Shown: positions 27,297-36,421 of the stretch, in pieces | Numbering within the stretch: position 1 is the first letter of the stretch | Layout of the letters: each line of letters begins with the position of its first letter | Assembly: GCF_030053415.1 (NCBI RefSeq) | Contig: NZ_JASGBJ010000001.1 | Coordinates: forward strand, 744,001-808,000 | From: Marinobacter sp. CHS3-4 | GTDB lineage: Bacteria; Pseudomonadota; Gammaproteobacteria; Pseudomonadales; Oleiphilaceae | Direction: 5' to 3' | Length of the DNA stretch: 64,000 bases | The notes under the pieces: model-generated | Databases searched by the model: none | The model's input: the letters and a program-made list of their open reading frames with translations, nothing else | Told to the model about the DNA's origin: nothing | Translations under genes and position numbers: made by a program

Positions 27297-27358
27297 GCCG
27301 GGGTCCTGTCAGCAATATCGCTACGAGTCACGGAGTTTAGTCGGTTCACGCAGGTTCG

Positions 27359-28255
27359 TCATCCGTCGTTACGCCGTCCTGTGAGCCGGATCCATTCTTC
27401 ACGCTGCTCGGGTTCGTCCATGGTAAACCAGGGCTCATAGGCTTCCATCACCTCTCGCGCCTGATAGGACAGAATGCCCGAAAGCACCAGCTGGCCGCCC
27501 GGTTTGACCTTGCGGGCCAGGTGGTGGGCCAGGCCAATCAGCGGCTGCGCCAGTATGTTGGCCAGCATGACGTCTGCAATGGCGTCCGGTTCGTCCTCTG
27601 GCAGGTACAGATCCAGTTTCTGATCCTCCACCTTGTTGCGGCGGGCATTTTCACGGCTGGCTTCCAGTGCCTGAGGGTCGGTATCGACACCAATCACGTG
27701 GTCCGCGCCCAGTAACAGGGCTGCCAAGCCAAGAATACCGGAGCCGCAGCCGTAGTCTATTACCTGGGTGCCCGAGACATCCTGACTGTCAAGCCATTCC
27801 AGGCACAATGCGGTGGTTGGATGCGTACCGGTGCCGAAGGCCAGGCCGGGATCCAGGGCCAGATTGGCCGCATCTGGGTCCGGTGCTTCGTGCCAGCTGG
27901 GGACAATCCAGAGTCGTTCACCGAATTGCAGTGGCTTGAAGTTGTCCATCCATTCCCGCTCCCAGTCTTTGTCCTCCACCAGGGTGACCTCAACGTCAGG
28001 CAGCGATTGCTGGGTCTGCTGATGCCAGGCATCTTTGATGGCGGCGCAAAGCTGATCGATATCCCGTTGGGAGTCAAACAGGCCGGTTACGCTGGTCTGG
28101 TGCCAGAGTGGGGTGGTGCCGGGGTCGGGTTCGTAAAGCGGTTGATCAGCGGCGTCTTCCATGGAAACGGCCTCGGCGCCCATTTCCATGAGCAGATCCT
28201 CCAGCTGATCCGCATTGTCTGGATCAGCCGGGATCTGTAGTTGTATCCAGGGCAT
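27359..28255 (-). CDS. prmA: Ribosomal protein L11 methyltransferase
   Basis: PrmA trimethylates several residues of ribosomal protein L11. The 298-residue length is normal. It begins MPWIQLQIPADPDNADQLED, and the SAM-binding region is VIDYGCGSGILGLAALLLGA followed by GVDTDPQA; ANILAQPL is the motif IV equivalent. Its start codon is three bases from the accC stop, so it belongs to the aroQ-accB-accC-prmA operon. Confidence 0.97.
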   Translation of the reverse strand: MPWIQLQIPADPDNADQLEDLLMEMGAEAVSMEDAADQPLYEPDPGTTPLWHQTSVTGLFDSQRDIDQLCAAIKDAWHQQTQQSLPDVEVTLVEDKDWEREWMDNFKPLQFGERLWIVPSWHEAPDPDAANLALDPGLAFGTGTHPTTALCLEWLDSQDVSGTQVIDYGCGSGILGLAALLLGADHVIGVDTDPQALEASRENARRNKVEDQKLDLYLPEDEPDAIADVMLANILAQPLIGLAHHLARKVKPGGQLVLSGILSYQAREVMEAYEPWFTMDEPEQREEWIRLTGRRNDG

Positions 28256-28257
28256 GA

Positions 28258-29598
28258 TTAGTCCCGTATCAGTTTTTCCAGGTAGTGAATGGTGAATTCT
28301 ACCTGTTTAAAGCCACCGTCGCGTACCAGCATTCGATGCAAGGGCTGGTTGGTTTTGATGCCTTCCACCACCAGCTCGTCAAGCGCGTTCTTCATTCGCT
28401 TGCGCGCAATCTCACGGTCGTCGCCCCAGGTGATCAGTTTCGCCACCATGGAATCGTAGTACGGGGGCACTGAATAGCCGCTGTAAAGGTGCGAATCGAC
28501 GCGAATACCATTGCCGCCGGGAGCGTGGTAGTGCTTGACCTTGCCAGGGCTGGGGACGAAGGTTTTCGGGTCCTCCGCATTGATCCGGCATTCCATGGCG
28601 TGGCCGGAAATCTTGATGTCGTCCTGGGTGTACTGCAGGGGCAGGCCGCTGGCAATGCGTAGCTGTTCACGAACGATGTCCACCCCGGTGACCATTTCGG
28701 AAACCGGGTGCTCAACCTGAACACGGGTGTTCATCTCGATGAAGTAAAAGGCGCCATCCTGGTACAGAAACTCGAAGGTTCCCGCGCCAACGTAGCCGAT
28801 TTCCTTACAGGCATCGACACAGGCTTTCAGGGTTTTCTCGCGGGCAGCCGGATCAATATTCGGCGCCGGGGCTTCCTCGATAACCTTCTGGTGACGGCGT
28901 TGCATGGAACAGTCGCGGTCGCCCAGGTGAATGACGTTACCGTGGGTGTCGGCCAGAACCTGCACTTCAACGTGGCGCGGCCGTTCCAGGTATTTCTCCA
29001 GATAAACGGTGGCGTCGCCAAAGGTGTTGCTGGCCTCGCTCTGGGTAATCTGGATGCTTTTCAACAATGCGGCTTCTGAGTGCACCACTTGCATGCCACG
29101 GCCACCGCCGCCGGAAGCCGCCTTGATGATCACCGGATAGCCAATGCGTCTGGCGATCTTCAGGGTTCGTTCGTCGTCATCCGTAATGGGGCCGTCAGAA
29201 CCGGGCACGGTCGGCACGCCGGCCTTGATCATGGAGTTGATGGCCGAGACCTTATTGCCCATCAGGCGAATGGTTTCGGCTTTCGGACCGATAAAACGGA
29301 ATCCGCTTTTCTCTACCTGTTCTGCGAAATCGGCGTTTTCAGCCAGGAAACCGTAGCCCGGGTGTATACCAACGGAATCGGTTACTTCGGCTGCGCTGAT
29401 GATCGTTGGGATATTCAGGTAGCTGTCGGTTGCGTTGTTGGGGCCGATGCAGACCGACTCGTCGGCCAGGCGCACGTGCATGAGATCCCGGTCGATCTGG
29501 GAGTGAACAGCCACCGTCTTTATGTCCAGCTCTTTGCAGGCCCGCAATATGCGCAGCGCGATCTCGCCACGGTTAGCGATCAGAACTTTTTCTAACAT
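28258..29598 (-). CDS. accC: Acetyl-CoA carboxylase, biotin carboxylase subunit
   Basis: AccC carboxylates the biotin of AccB using bicarbonate and ATP, the first committed step of fatty acid synthesis. The 446-residue protein begins [20 protein letters not shown] and has the ATP-grasp glycine loop [13 protein letters not shown] and the active-site [20 protein letters not shown] 29598 is chosen over an ATG two codons upstream from family convention. It follows accB by 22 bases. Confidence 0.98.
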   Translation of the reverse strand: MLEKVLIANRGEIALRILRACKELDIKTVAVHSQIDRDLMHVRLADESVCIGPNNATDSYLNIPTIISAAEVTDSVGIHPGYGFLAENADFAEQVEKSGFRFIGPKAETIRLMGNKVSAINSMIKAGVPTVPGSDGPITDDDERTLKIARRIGYPVIIKAASGGGGRGMQVVHSEAALLKSIQITQSEASNTFGDATVYLEKYLERPRHVEVQVLADTHGNVIHLGDRDCSMQRRHQKVIEEAPAPNIDPAAREKTLKACVDACKEIGYVGAGTFEFLYQDGAFYFIEMNTRVQVEHPVSEMVTGVDIVREQLRIASGLPLQYTQDDIKISGHAMECRINAEDPKTFVPSPGKVKHYHAPGGNGIRVDSHLYSGYSVPPYYDSMVAKLITWGDDREIARKRMKNALDELVVEGIKTNQPLHRMLVRDGGFKQVEFTIHYLEKLIRD

Positions 29599-29620
29599 AG
29601 CCATGAGGATGTCACCGGGT

Positions 29621-30085
29621 TCAGGAAATGATGATCAGGGGTTGATCAAACTCAACCGGCTGTCCGTTCTCTACCAGGATCTCGGACACCGTACCGCTCT
29701 TATCGGCTTCGATCTGGTTCATCATTTTCATCGCCTCGACGATGCAGACCACGTCGCCGGCTTTCACTTCCTGCCCGACTTCCACGAAGGCCTTGGAGGT
29801 GGGCGAAGGTGAACGATAGAAGGTACCCACCATCGGCGATTTTAGCTGGTGGCCTTTAGGCTCTGCTGCAGGTGCTGGCTCAGAGCTGCCGCTTGAGGAG
29901 GACGCTGAGTGTTCAGCCTGTGGTGCAGGCGCAGGTGACGGGTAATGTGCCATGTACTGGGGCGCTGGGGCCTGTTCGCGACGGCGGGAAATTCGAACCG
30001 AATCGTCCCCTTCGTGAATCTCCAGCTCTTCGACGTCGGATTCTTCCAGCAGCTCAATCAGTTTTTTGATCTTGCGAATGTCCAT
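29621..30085 (-). CDS. accB: Biotin carboxyl carrier protein of acetyl-CoA carboxylase
   Basis: AccB carries biotin between the carboxylase and transferase half-reactions. The 154-residue protein has an N-terminal helical region ([20 protein letters not shown]), an Ala/Pro/Ser-rich flexible linker (about 45-75) and the C-terminal biotinyl domain; the biotinylated lysine is in EAMKMMNQI. The thumb insertion ([14 protein letters not shown]) is present, as in E. coli. It precedes accC and follows aroQ by 26 bases. Confidence 0.98.
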   Translation of the reverse strand: MDIRKIKKLIELLEESDVEELEIHEGDDSVRISRRREQAPAPQYMAHYPSPAPAPQAEHSASSSSGSSEPAPAAEPKGHQLKSPMVGTFYRSPSPTSKAFVEVGQEVKAGDVVCIVEAMKMMNQIEADKSGTVSEILVENGQPVEFDQPLIIIS

Positions 30086-30111
30086 AGTCAGTCCGGTTCC
30101 GTTGGTCAGGT

Positions 30112-30552
30112 CTAGCGGTGAATTCGTTGCAGGGCAGCTGTGAGTGCCAGATCGTACCCGTGGCTGCCGAGCCCGCAGATAACGCCTTCAGCGATATCTG
30201 AAAAATAAGAGTGATGGCGGAACGCTTCCCGCGCATGCACGTTTGAAAGATGCACTTCAATGAACGGAATGCCTGAAGCAAGGATGGCGTCCCTGAGGGC
30301 CACGCTGGTGTGTGTGAACGCTGCCGGGTTAAAAAGAATGAAATCGACCCCTTCCCCGCGCGCATCGTGTATCCGTTCGATCAGTTCGTATTCGGCATTT
30401 GACTGTAAATGTAGCAGGTGATGGCCAGCTTCGGCGGCCAGGTTGTGCAACCGTTCGTTGATATCGGCGAGCGTTTCATGGCCATAGACCGCTGGCTCGC
30501 GGGTTCCGAGCATATTCAGGTTGGGGCCATGAAGTACCAATATCGTAGACAT
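30112..30552 (-). CDS. aroQ: 3-dehydroquinate dehydratase, type II
   Basis: AroQ converts dehydroquinate to dehydroshikimate in the shikimate pathway. The 146-residue protein has the type II signature [16 protein letters not shown], the catalytic histidine region [16 protein letters not shown] and [18 protein letters not shown]. It heads the aroQ-accB-accC-prmA operon; the 214 bases upstream hold its promoter, although I cannot place a confident -10/-35 pair. Confidence 0.97.
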   Translation of the reverse strand: MSTILVLHGPNLNMLGTREPAVYGHETLADINERLHNLAAEAGHHLLHLQSNAEYELIERIHDARGEGVDFILFNPAAFTHTSVALRDAILASGIPFIEVHLSNVHAREAFRHHSYFSDIAEGVICGLGSHGYDLALTAALQRIHR

Positions 30553-30734
30553 GTCTGTCTCTGCGTTGCTGACTTTCCTACAGGATCGCCGAATATCTCG
30601 ACATTTTCCAGCAAATGGATGGATTTTAACGGAACGATGGTGATGGTTGGGCCATGAGCCCGGATCGTATCCGTTGTCACAGCACTATTGTCGTGAAGGG
30701 TCGAAGAGACTTCTATAAGACGTTGGTTTCATAA

Positions 30735-30756
30735 ACCAGCCCCGGACGGGGCTGGT
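30735..30756 (-). terminator. Probable terminator hairpin after the diguanylate cyclase gene
   Basis: A perfect nine-pair inverted repeat (ACCAGCCCC/GGGGCTGGT, four-base loop) lies 11 bases beyond the minus-strand stop. On that strand it is followed by TTTATGAAACC, a poor U-tract, so termination may be weak. The rest of the 214-base gap to aroQ shows nothing I can name. Confidence 0.5.
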
Positions 30757-30766
30757 CGCGCGGGGT

Positions 30767-32383
30767 TCAGTCGCTGTAGGCCGTGACGCAGTTGCGCCCC
30801 TGTTCCTTGGAGCGGTAGAGCGCCCGGTCAGCCCGTTCGCACAATGACTGGGAGCTTTCGCCGGGTTTCAATGTGGCGACACCGCAACTGAAAGTGACGT
30901 TAAATTCCCTGTCGCCCGCAGGCTGCAGAAGTTCGGAAAAGCGCTCGCGGATCTCGTTCAGCACATTGCGGGCGTCACTTTCGCTGGTTTCCGGCAGGAT
31001 GATGGCAAACTCTTCGCCGCCATAACGGCCAATGTGATCGGATTTACGCAGACGCTGCTTGAGGAACATGGACAGGCTGCGAAGAACCCGGTCACCAATG
31101 GGATGACCAAAGGTGTCGTTGACCTTCTTGAAGTAGTCGATGTCGATCATGGCAAAGCACAGTGCCTGATCTTTTTGCTGTGCCCGCACGATCTCCTGGT
31201 CCAGCAAATACAGTGTGTGAGTGTGGTTATACAGCCCCGTCAGGCTGTCGCGAATCATCAGTGCCAGCAGTGAGCGGGCCCGACGGCCGCGATTGTGGAT
31301 GGTTGAAATCAGATGTTTGGGATCAATAGGCTTGGTCAGGAAGTCGTCACCGCCCAAGCTCATGGCGTGCAATTGTTTTGATACATCGTCTTCTGCTGAC
31401 AGATAGATGATGGGCACGCTGTGGAATCGGTCCTGCTGTCGGATGACCCGGGCGATTTCCATGCCGGTACAGCCAGGCATGTACATGTCCAGGATGATGA
31501 TTTCCGGCAGGAAGCTCTCCAGCGCCGTGATGATCTGCATCGGGTCGGTGATGATGTGGGCGTTCATGCCCGCCTTTTTTAACACCGTTTCCATGTATTT
31601 TGCCTGAGCGCGGGAGTCGTCCAGTACCAGGACTTTATAGGGCTCGACCGTGTTGCCGTGGGTGTAGGTCTCGATTTTCTCGATCAATTGCCCCGGGTCC
31701 ACGGCGGGGTAGAAAAATTCCTCGCCGCCGCAGCGGGAAGCGCGCAGGCGAGTCTCAATGGTGCCATCCTCATCGCTCATGAAAATGATGGGGATAGGGG
31801 TGTCGTGCCGTTCCTGCAGTCTCTCGATGGTGGCAATACCGGCCAGTGGCTCGTTGCCGTAGTTGACGTCCATCAGAATGGTTTCGGGTTTGTGCAGGCC
31901 GCAGGCTTCAATCAGGTCGTCGGCGTTGGGAAAGGCTGAGGCGCGAAATCCGAAAAACTCCAGCTGGCGGATCAGGCGGCTGGCCATCTCTTCGTTAGCC
32001 AGCGCGATATAAACAGGTGTGCGACGATATTGCTGTGGCGCTTCCGAGGCTTCCTGATCGGTTCTGCGCAAGGTACTGCGGGAAAGCTGCTCAATGGCAT
32101 TTTCAAGAGGTTCGATCAGTTCCTTGGGCAGCGCGTCGCCTTCCGGCCAGTCACGAACAAGATCAAACACTTTCTGGCCAGCCTTCGCATGGCTGTCCAT
32201 TTCAAAGCGCTGGGCGTAGCGTACAAGTTTGTCGGCGGCCCGCGAAAAGTCATCCCTGAAACCGGCAGATTCGTCAGGGTCTTCGTGCATTTTCTGCCAG
32301 GTATCCAGAACCACCCGTGCCTGAGTGGTGACACGGCGCGCAAAATGCTGCCTGAGTTTCTCTTTCTGGCTTTCGTCGTTCAT
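30767..32383 (-). CDS. Diguanylate cyclase response regulator with two receiver domains
   Basis: The 538-residue protein has an N-terminal helical Hpt-like segment (about 1-105), a first receiver domain (about 118-235, ILMDVNYG phospho-acceptor), a second receiver (about 243-360, VLDDS, IILDMYMPG, LTKPID) and a C-terminal GGDEF domain (about 375-535). The active site is RYGGEEF and the product-inhibition I-site RKSD lies five residues before it, so it should make cyclic di-GMP under feedback control. GGAG is four bases from the ATG. It is divergent from the LapD-like gene, 202 bases away, which makes a functional signalling link plausible. Confidence 0.93.
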   Translation of the reverse strand: MNDESQKEKLRQHFARRVTTQARVVLDTWQKMHEDPDESAGFRDDFSRAADKLVRYAQRFEMDSHAKAGQKVFDLVRDWPEGDALPKELIEPLENAIEQLSRSTLRRTDQEASEAPQQYRRTPVYIALANEEMASRLIRQLEFFGFRASAFPNADDLIEACGLHKPETILMDVNYGNEPLAGIATIERLQERHDTPIPIIFMSDEDGTIETRLRASRCGGEEFFYPAVDPGQLIEKIETYTHGNTVEPYKVLVLDDSRAQAKYMETVLKKAGMNAHIITDPMQIITALESFLPEIIILDMYMPGCTGMEIARVIRQQDRFHSVPIIYLSAEDDVSKQLHAMSLGGDDFLTKPIDPKHLISTIHNRGRRARSLLALMIRDSLTGLYNHTHTLYLLDQEIVRAQQKDQALCFAMIDIDYFKKVNDTFGHPIGDRVLRSLSMFLKQRLRKSDHIGRYGGEEFAIILPETSESDARNVLNEIRERFSELLQPAGDREFNVTFSCGVATLKPGESSQSLCERADRALYRSKEQGRNCVTAYSD

Positions 32384-32585
32384 CGTGCTCCGGCCTGTTT
32401 TTCTAGTTTTTGGGCCACCCGGTTCCGGTCCAGATAACCAAGTCCCACATTAGACTCTTTGCAGAGTTTATAGTGTTTAGTGTTGTGGGCGTAGGTGACG
32501 CTGTGTAAATCTTTGTCAACGACCCCAAGAGCATAGCAAGCAAATTGATTCCCCGTCGTCTGTTCACAATCAGGAGTTGCCACTC
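32384..32585. promoter_or_regulatory. Divergent promoter region between the diguanylate cyclase and lapD-like genes
   Basis: The 202 bases separate two divergent start codons and must hold both promoters. The region is richer in A+T than its flanks around 32455-32520. The ribosome site CAGGAG (32571-32576) sets the LapD-like start at ATG 32586. No clear repeat or named operator was found. Confidence 0.45.
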
Positions 32586-34574
32586 ATGGACCAGCCAATC
32601 TGTCACGTCATGAACAGTGGACAGCGTGGTGCTGCGTCTTTGAAAACTATACTGGTGCTGTTTACCGGTAGTCTGATGCTTCTTGTGATTACCGCGACAG
32701 CCGTGACGAGCTTCGACCGCTTCCGCGATTATGTCTCACAACAGCTTGAGGTTCACGCCAGAGATGGCGCGACGGCGATTGGCTTGTCCCTTTCCAACGC
32801 AATAGATGGTCGGGATCCGGTGGCGGCAGCCTCCCTTGTCGACGCCGTTTTCGACAGCGGCCGTTATCTTTCTATTCGCTACCTGAGCCCGCAGGGCGAC
32901 TCAGTGGTGGCTCGCGAAAGCCGGTTGAGTGGGCTGAATGTCCCCTCATGGTTCGTATCACTGGTGAGCCTTCCAACACCGACCGGCGAGGCGGCAGTTG
33001 TTCATGGCTGGACCCAGTTAGGTAGCGTGGAGGTGGTAAGCCATCCGGGGCCCGCTTATGAGGATCTCTGGAGCGGCGCACTGCATATGTTGGCAGGGGC
33101 CATGATCATTGGCGGTCTCGGAGCGGCGACTCTGGTCTGGCTGACGGGGCGCCTGCTTCGTCCTCTAAGAGCGCTGGAAGTGCAGGCGGAAGCCCTCGGT
33201 AGCCGGGAGTTTGGTCATCGGGTCAAACCGCACGCCACTCGTGAGCTGAATCAAGTGACGGTTGCGCTGAATCAAATGGCCGACAATATGGAGGAGCAGT
33301 TTGAAGGGCAGGCGCGATTGATTGAGCATTTACGCCGGCTCAACAACGAAGACGCCGTGACCGGCTTGTCCAGCCGGGCGGCATTTGATTTGAGGCTGAC
33401 CGCGGAAATCGAGTCTGAGGAACGTGCGGCGACTGGTGTGTTGACGGTCATTCATCTGGCCGGATTTGCCGACTACAACCTGCGACATGGCAGAGACGAA
33501 GCGGATGTTGTGCTTGTCAGAGTAGCGAATTGTCTTCAGGCCTTTACAACCGCCCATGTCGGAACGTTTTCCGGGCGTCGCAGCGGTGCCGAGTTTGCGC
33601 TTTTTATACCGGCATCCGGTGCCGATGCGCTGGTCTGGGTCAGGGAATTGGTCAGTGAGCTCGGCCTGATTTACGCCGGTGACCGGCACCAGGAAACGAT
33701 GGCGGTTCATGCGGGCCTGGCGGACCGACTGGAAGGACAATCTGTGAGCAATCTCTGGGCAGCGGCCGATGAAGCTCTCAGGAAGGCCCAGGTGGCCGGT
33801 CCATCGGGTTGCTGCCTGGCAGACCGGGGCCGTACGGAACATCGGAGCAGCACTCAGTGGCACGCCCTGATCACCGAAGCCATCAACGCTAACCGTCTGT
33901 CGCTCTGGGCGCAGCCCATGATGGAGTCTCGTTCCGGGGCGATTCGTTTTCAGCAGGTTTCTTCCCGGTTGGATTCGGAGGACGGGCCGGTCAGAGCTAG
34001 CGTGTTTGTGCCCATGGCGGAGCGTTTCGGGCTGGTGGCCGATATTGACCGGTTTGTCATAGCGCGCTCCCTTGATCTGTTGCGAACAGATGCTGATTTG
34101 CAGCTCAGCGTCACTCTGGGCGAAGGCTCAATGGCCTCATCGCAGTTTCGCGACGATCTGATTCGGCAGATGAGCGTCGCAGGGCAGGAGCGTCAGCGAC
34201 TGATGCTGGGTGTGTCTGAGCGTGCCCTGCACCTCGATCGAAGCCGGGTGGCGGGACTGGTTCGGACGCTTGGGGAGCTGAAAGTACCGGTGATCGCGGA
34301 TCGTTTCGGGGTGGGAGGCGTGCCATTTAGCTACCTCAGAAATCTGAGCTTTACTGCAGTGCGTATTGACCACAGCTTTTCACGTGACGTCGACCATCAT
34401 TACGAAAACCGTTTCTTCGTCGAGTCTGTGGTCTCAATTGCCCACAGTGCCGGCAAGCAGGTATTCGTGTCCGGCGTCGAAACCGCTGCAGAATATGAGG
34501 CGCTGGTGGAAACCGGGGTCGACGGGTTGATGGGATATCATCTGGGGCGGCCATCCATGCTGGCCGGTAGCTGA
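32586..34574 (+). CDS. LapD-like cyclic-di-GMP receptor with degenerate GGDEF and EAL domains
   Basis: The 662-residue protein has a transmembrane helix near the N-terminus, a periplasmic LapD/MoxY-type domain (about 40-150, including HGWTQLG and VSHPGP), a second helix, a HAMP domain (LLRPLRALEVQAEAL), a GGDEF domain with the motif decayed to RSGAEF, and an EAL domain where the EAL signature is lost (WAQPMMESRSGAIRFQQV). Loss of both catalytic motifs is the mark of LapD, which binds cyclic di-GMP and sequesters the LapG protease to keep adhesins on the surface. No lapG or adhesin gene is adjacent. ATG 32586 is fixed by CAGGAG upstream. Confidence 0.85.
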   Translation: MDQPICHVMNSGQRGAASLKTILVLFTGSLMLLVITATAVTSFDRFRDYVSQQLEVHARDGATAIGLSLSNAIDGRDPVAAASLVDAVFDSGRYLSIRYLSPQGDSVVARESRLSGLNVPSWFVSLVSLPTPTGEAAVVHGWTQLGSVEVVSHPGPAYEDLWSGALHMLAGAMIIGGLGAATLVWLTGRLLRPLRALEVQAEALGSREFGHRVKPHATRELNQVTVALNQMADNMEEQFEGQARLIEHLRRLNNEDAVTGLSSRAAFDLRLTAEIESEERAATGVLTVIHLAGFADYNLRHGRDEADVVLVRVANCLQAFTTAHVGTFSGRRSGAEFALFIPASGADALVWVRELVSELGLIYAGDRHQETMAVHAGLADRLEGQSVSNLWAAADEALRKAQVAGPSGCCLADRGRTEHRSSTQWHALITEAINANRLSLWAQPMMESRSGAIRFQQVSSRLDSEDGPVRASVFVPMAERFGLVADIDRFVIARSLDLLRTDADLQLSVTLGEGSMASSQFRDDLIRQMSVAGQERQRLMLGVSERALHLDRSRVAGLVRTLGELKVPVIADRFGVGGVPFSYLRNLSFTAVRIDHSFSRDVDHHYENRFFVESVVSIAHSAGKQVFVSGVETAAEYEALVETGVDGLMGYHLGRPSMLAGS

Positions 34575-34673
34575 ACGGGCGGCGGCAGATTACCCGGGCT
34601 TCAAATTGCATATCAACGGGCATTGCTGCATGGTAAACGGAATGCGCAATCACGACAGGAGAACAGACAACTG

Positions 34674-35723
34674 ATGGCAGGCAAAATCAGGCAGTATTTC
34701 AGTGATCGCAAGGACGACATTGCGGATTATTCCGGTGGCGGTGTGGTAGGCAAGTTTCTGGTTGCCGTCGTCGTGGTGTACCTGCTGGTGACTCTGGTGC
34801 TGGGCATGATCTGGAGCAGCGAGCCAGAGGGTTTTTCAGTCCGGGAGCACACCCGTAGCGTGGCCAATGAGATGCAGCGGGAGCCGGTGACTGGTTTTGC
34901 AACGACCGTTACCATGATTCGCCTGGCTGAAACCCTGCTGGACAAATCAGGCGGCTACATTTCCAACGACATTTTTCCGCCGGGGCTCTGGTTGGACAAT
35001 ATGCCGAACTGGGAGTACGGCGCGCTGGTTCAGCTGCGGGATCTTTCCCGGGCCATGCGTAAAGACATCAGCCGTTCTCAGAGTCAGTCGGCGGAAGACC
35101 CGGACCTGACTATCGCTGAGCCACAATTTCACTTCGACAGCGGCAGCTGGGCGATTCCATCGACCGAAGCGGAATATCGTCGTGGTATCAATGCGTTGAA
35201 GAGTTATCTGGACCGCCTGTCGCGCCCCGAGCAGCCCAGCGCCCAATTCTTTGCCCGGGCCGACAATCTGGCCAACTGGCTGGCGGACCTTGAGACCCGT
35301 CTGGGCAGTTTGTCCCGCACCCTGGGCGAAAGTGTTGGCAAGGCCTCCGTGTCTGATGCGGTGTCCAATATCAATCCTAACGACCCGTTGTCTGAAGATA
35401 CGATGGGTGAGCAGGTGAAAACTTCCTGGACCAAAATCGACGATGTGTTCTATGAAGCGCGGGGCAGTTCCTGGGCGTTGTTGCACATCTTTCGGGCTAT
35501 CGAGGTGGATTTCCGAAAAGTCCTGGCCGACAAGAATGCCCTGGCCAGTGTGAAGCAGATCATCATTGAGTTGGAAGGCGCTCAGGGCGACATGTGGAGT
35601 CCTGTGGTACTTAACGGTAGCGGCTTCGGGGTATTGGCGAACCATTCACTGACGATGGCTGCCTACCTGTCACGGGCCAGCGCGGCGATCAGCGATATGA
35701 GAGACTTGCTCTCCCGAGGTTAA
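34674..35723 (+). CDS. DUF2333 family protein
   Basis: The 349-residue protein has one N-terminal transmembrane helix (about 25-50, VVVVYLLVTLVLGMIW) and a long, mostly helical domain outside the membrane of the DUF2333 type, with TVTMIRLAETLLDKSGGYISND and NPNDPLSEDTMGEQVKTSW as conserved-looking stretches. Function is unknown. ATG 34674 is supported by AGGAG upstream; a longer reading from 34623 is not. It follows the LapD-like gene by 99 bases and may be co-transcribed, but no functional tie is visible. Confidence 0.83.
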   Translation: MAGKIRQYFSDRKDDIADYSGGGVVGKFLVAVVVVYLLVTLVLGMIWSSEPEGFSVREHTRSVANEMQREPVTGFATTVTMIRLAETLLDKSGGYISNDIFPPGLWLDNMPNWEYGALVQLRDLSRAMRKDISRSQSQSAEDPDLTIAEPQFHFDSGSWAIPSTEAEYRRGINALKSYLDRLSRPEQPSAQFFARADNLANWLADLETRLGSLSRTLGESVGKASVSDAVSNINPNDPLSEDTMGEQVKTSWTKIDDVFYEARGSSWALLHIFRAIEVDFRKVLADKNALASVKQIIIELEGAQGDMWSPVVLNGSGFGVLANHSLTMAAYLSRASAAISDMRDLLSRG

Positions 35724-35738
35724 AGCAAGCCTTTTTTG

Positions 35739-35798
35739 CTGAACACCATGCACAAAAAAACCGGGCCGTGGCCCGGTTTTTTTGTGCATGGTGTTCAG
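35739..35798. terminator. 60-base near-perfect palindrome acting as bidirectional terminator
   Basis: Left arm 35739-35767 and right arm 35770-35798 are exact inverted repeats of 29 bases with a two-base centre (GT). The core is AAAAAAACCGGGCC/GGCCCGGTTTTTTT, a classic terminator in both directions, for DUF2333 on the plus strand and ppa on the minus strand. The outer part (CTGAACACCATGCAC and its complement) extends the symmetry well beyond what termination needs. Confidence 0.93.
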
Positions 35799-35803
35799 AA
35801 TTA

Positions 35804-36331
35804 TCAGCCCTTATAGGCTTTCACCGATTCTTCAACGGCCTTCATGGCTTCTGCGGCATTGGCCCAGCCCTGGACTTTGACCCACTTGCCGTGCTCCAGA
35901 TCTTTGTAGTTCTCGAAGAAATGCTTGATCTGATGACGCAGCAGTTCAGGTACGTCTTCAATGTCTTTCACATTGGCGTACGACTTGGTCAACTTGTCGT
36001 GAGGAACCGCAACCAGCTTGGCATCGCCGCCGGCTTCGTCTTCCATGTTCAGAACGCCAACCGGGCGACACCGGATTACCGAACCAGCCTGAACCGGGTA
36101 GGGCGTGATGACCAGCACGTCCAGCGGGTCGCCGTCGTCTGCCAGGGTGTGTGGGATAAAGCCATAGTTTGCCGGGTAGAACATGGGCGTCGCCATGAAC
36201 CGGTCAACCAGCAGTGCGCCCATGTCCTTGTCCAGTTCGTATTTCACGGGAGAGCTGTTCGCCGGGATTTCGATAGCGACGTAGATGTCTTCAGGCGGGT
36301 TTTTACCAGCCGGGATGTTGTCAAAGTTCAT
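35804..36331 (-). CDS. ppa: Inorganic pyrophosphatase
   Basis: Ppa hydrolyses pyrophosphate to drive biosynthetic reactions. The 175-residue length matches bacterial family I enzymes. [10 protein letters not shown] is the signature with metal-binding aspartates, and [16 protein letters not shown] is the N-terminal active-site segment. The ATG at 36331 begins [17 protein letters not shown]; an upstream extension to 36379 is not family-like. It is monocistronic and ends at the large palindromic terminator. Confidence 0.97.
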   Translation of the reverse strand: MNFDNIPAGKNPPEDIYVAIEIPANSSPVKYELDKDMGALLVDRFMATPMFYPANYGFIPHTLADDGDPLDVLVITPYPVQAGSVIRCRPVGVLNMEDEAGGDAKLVAVPHDKLTKSYANVKDIEDVPELLRHQIKHFFENYKDLEHGKWVKVQGWANAAEAMKAVEESVKAYKG

Positions 36332-36421
36332 GGAAGATCCTTTCTGCCGTTCATTAAGGTGCGTAAAAAGTGAGCGCAATTATACGGCACAATGTTGCGG
36401 ATCGAAACTAAACCATGGTCT

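Noticed and set aside
33961..34574. Active EAL phosphodiesterase in the LapD-like protein
   Set aside because: The EAL signature and nearby metal ligands are missing, so catalysis is not expected; called a receptor.
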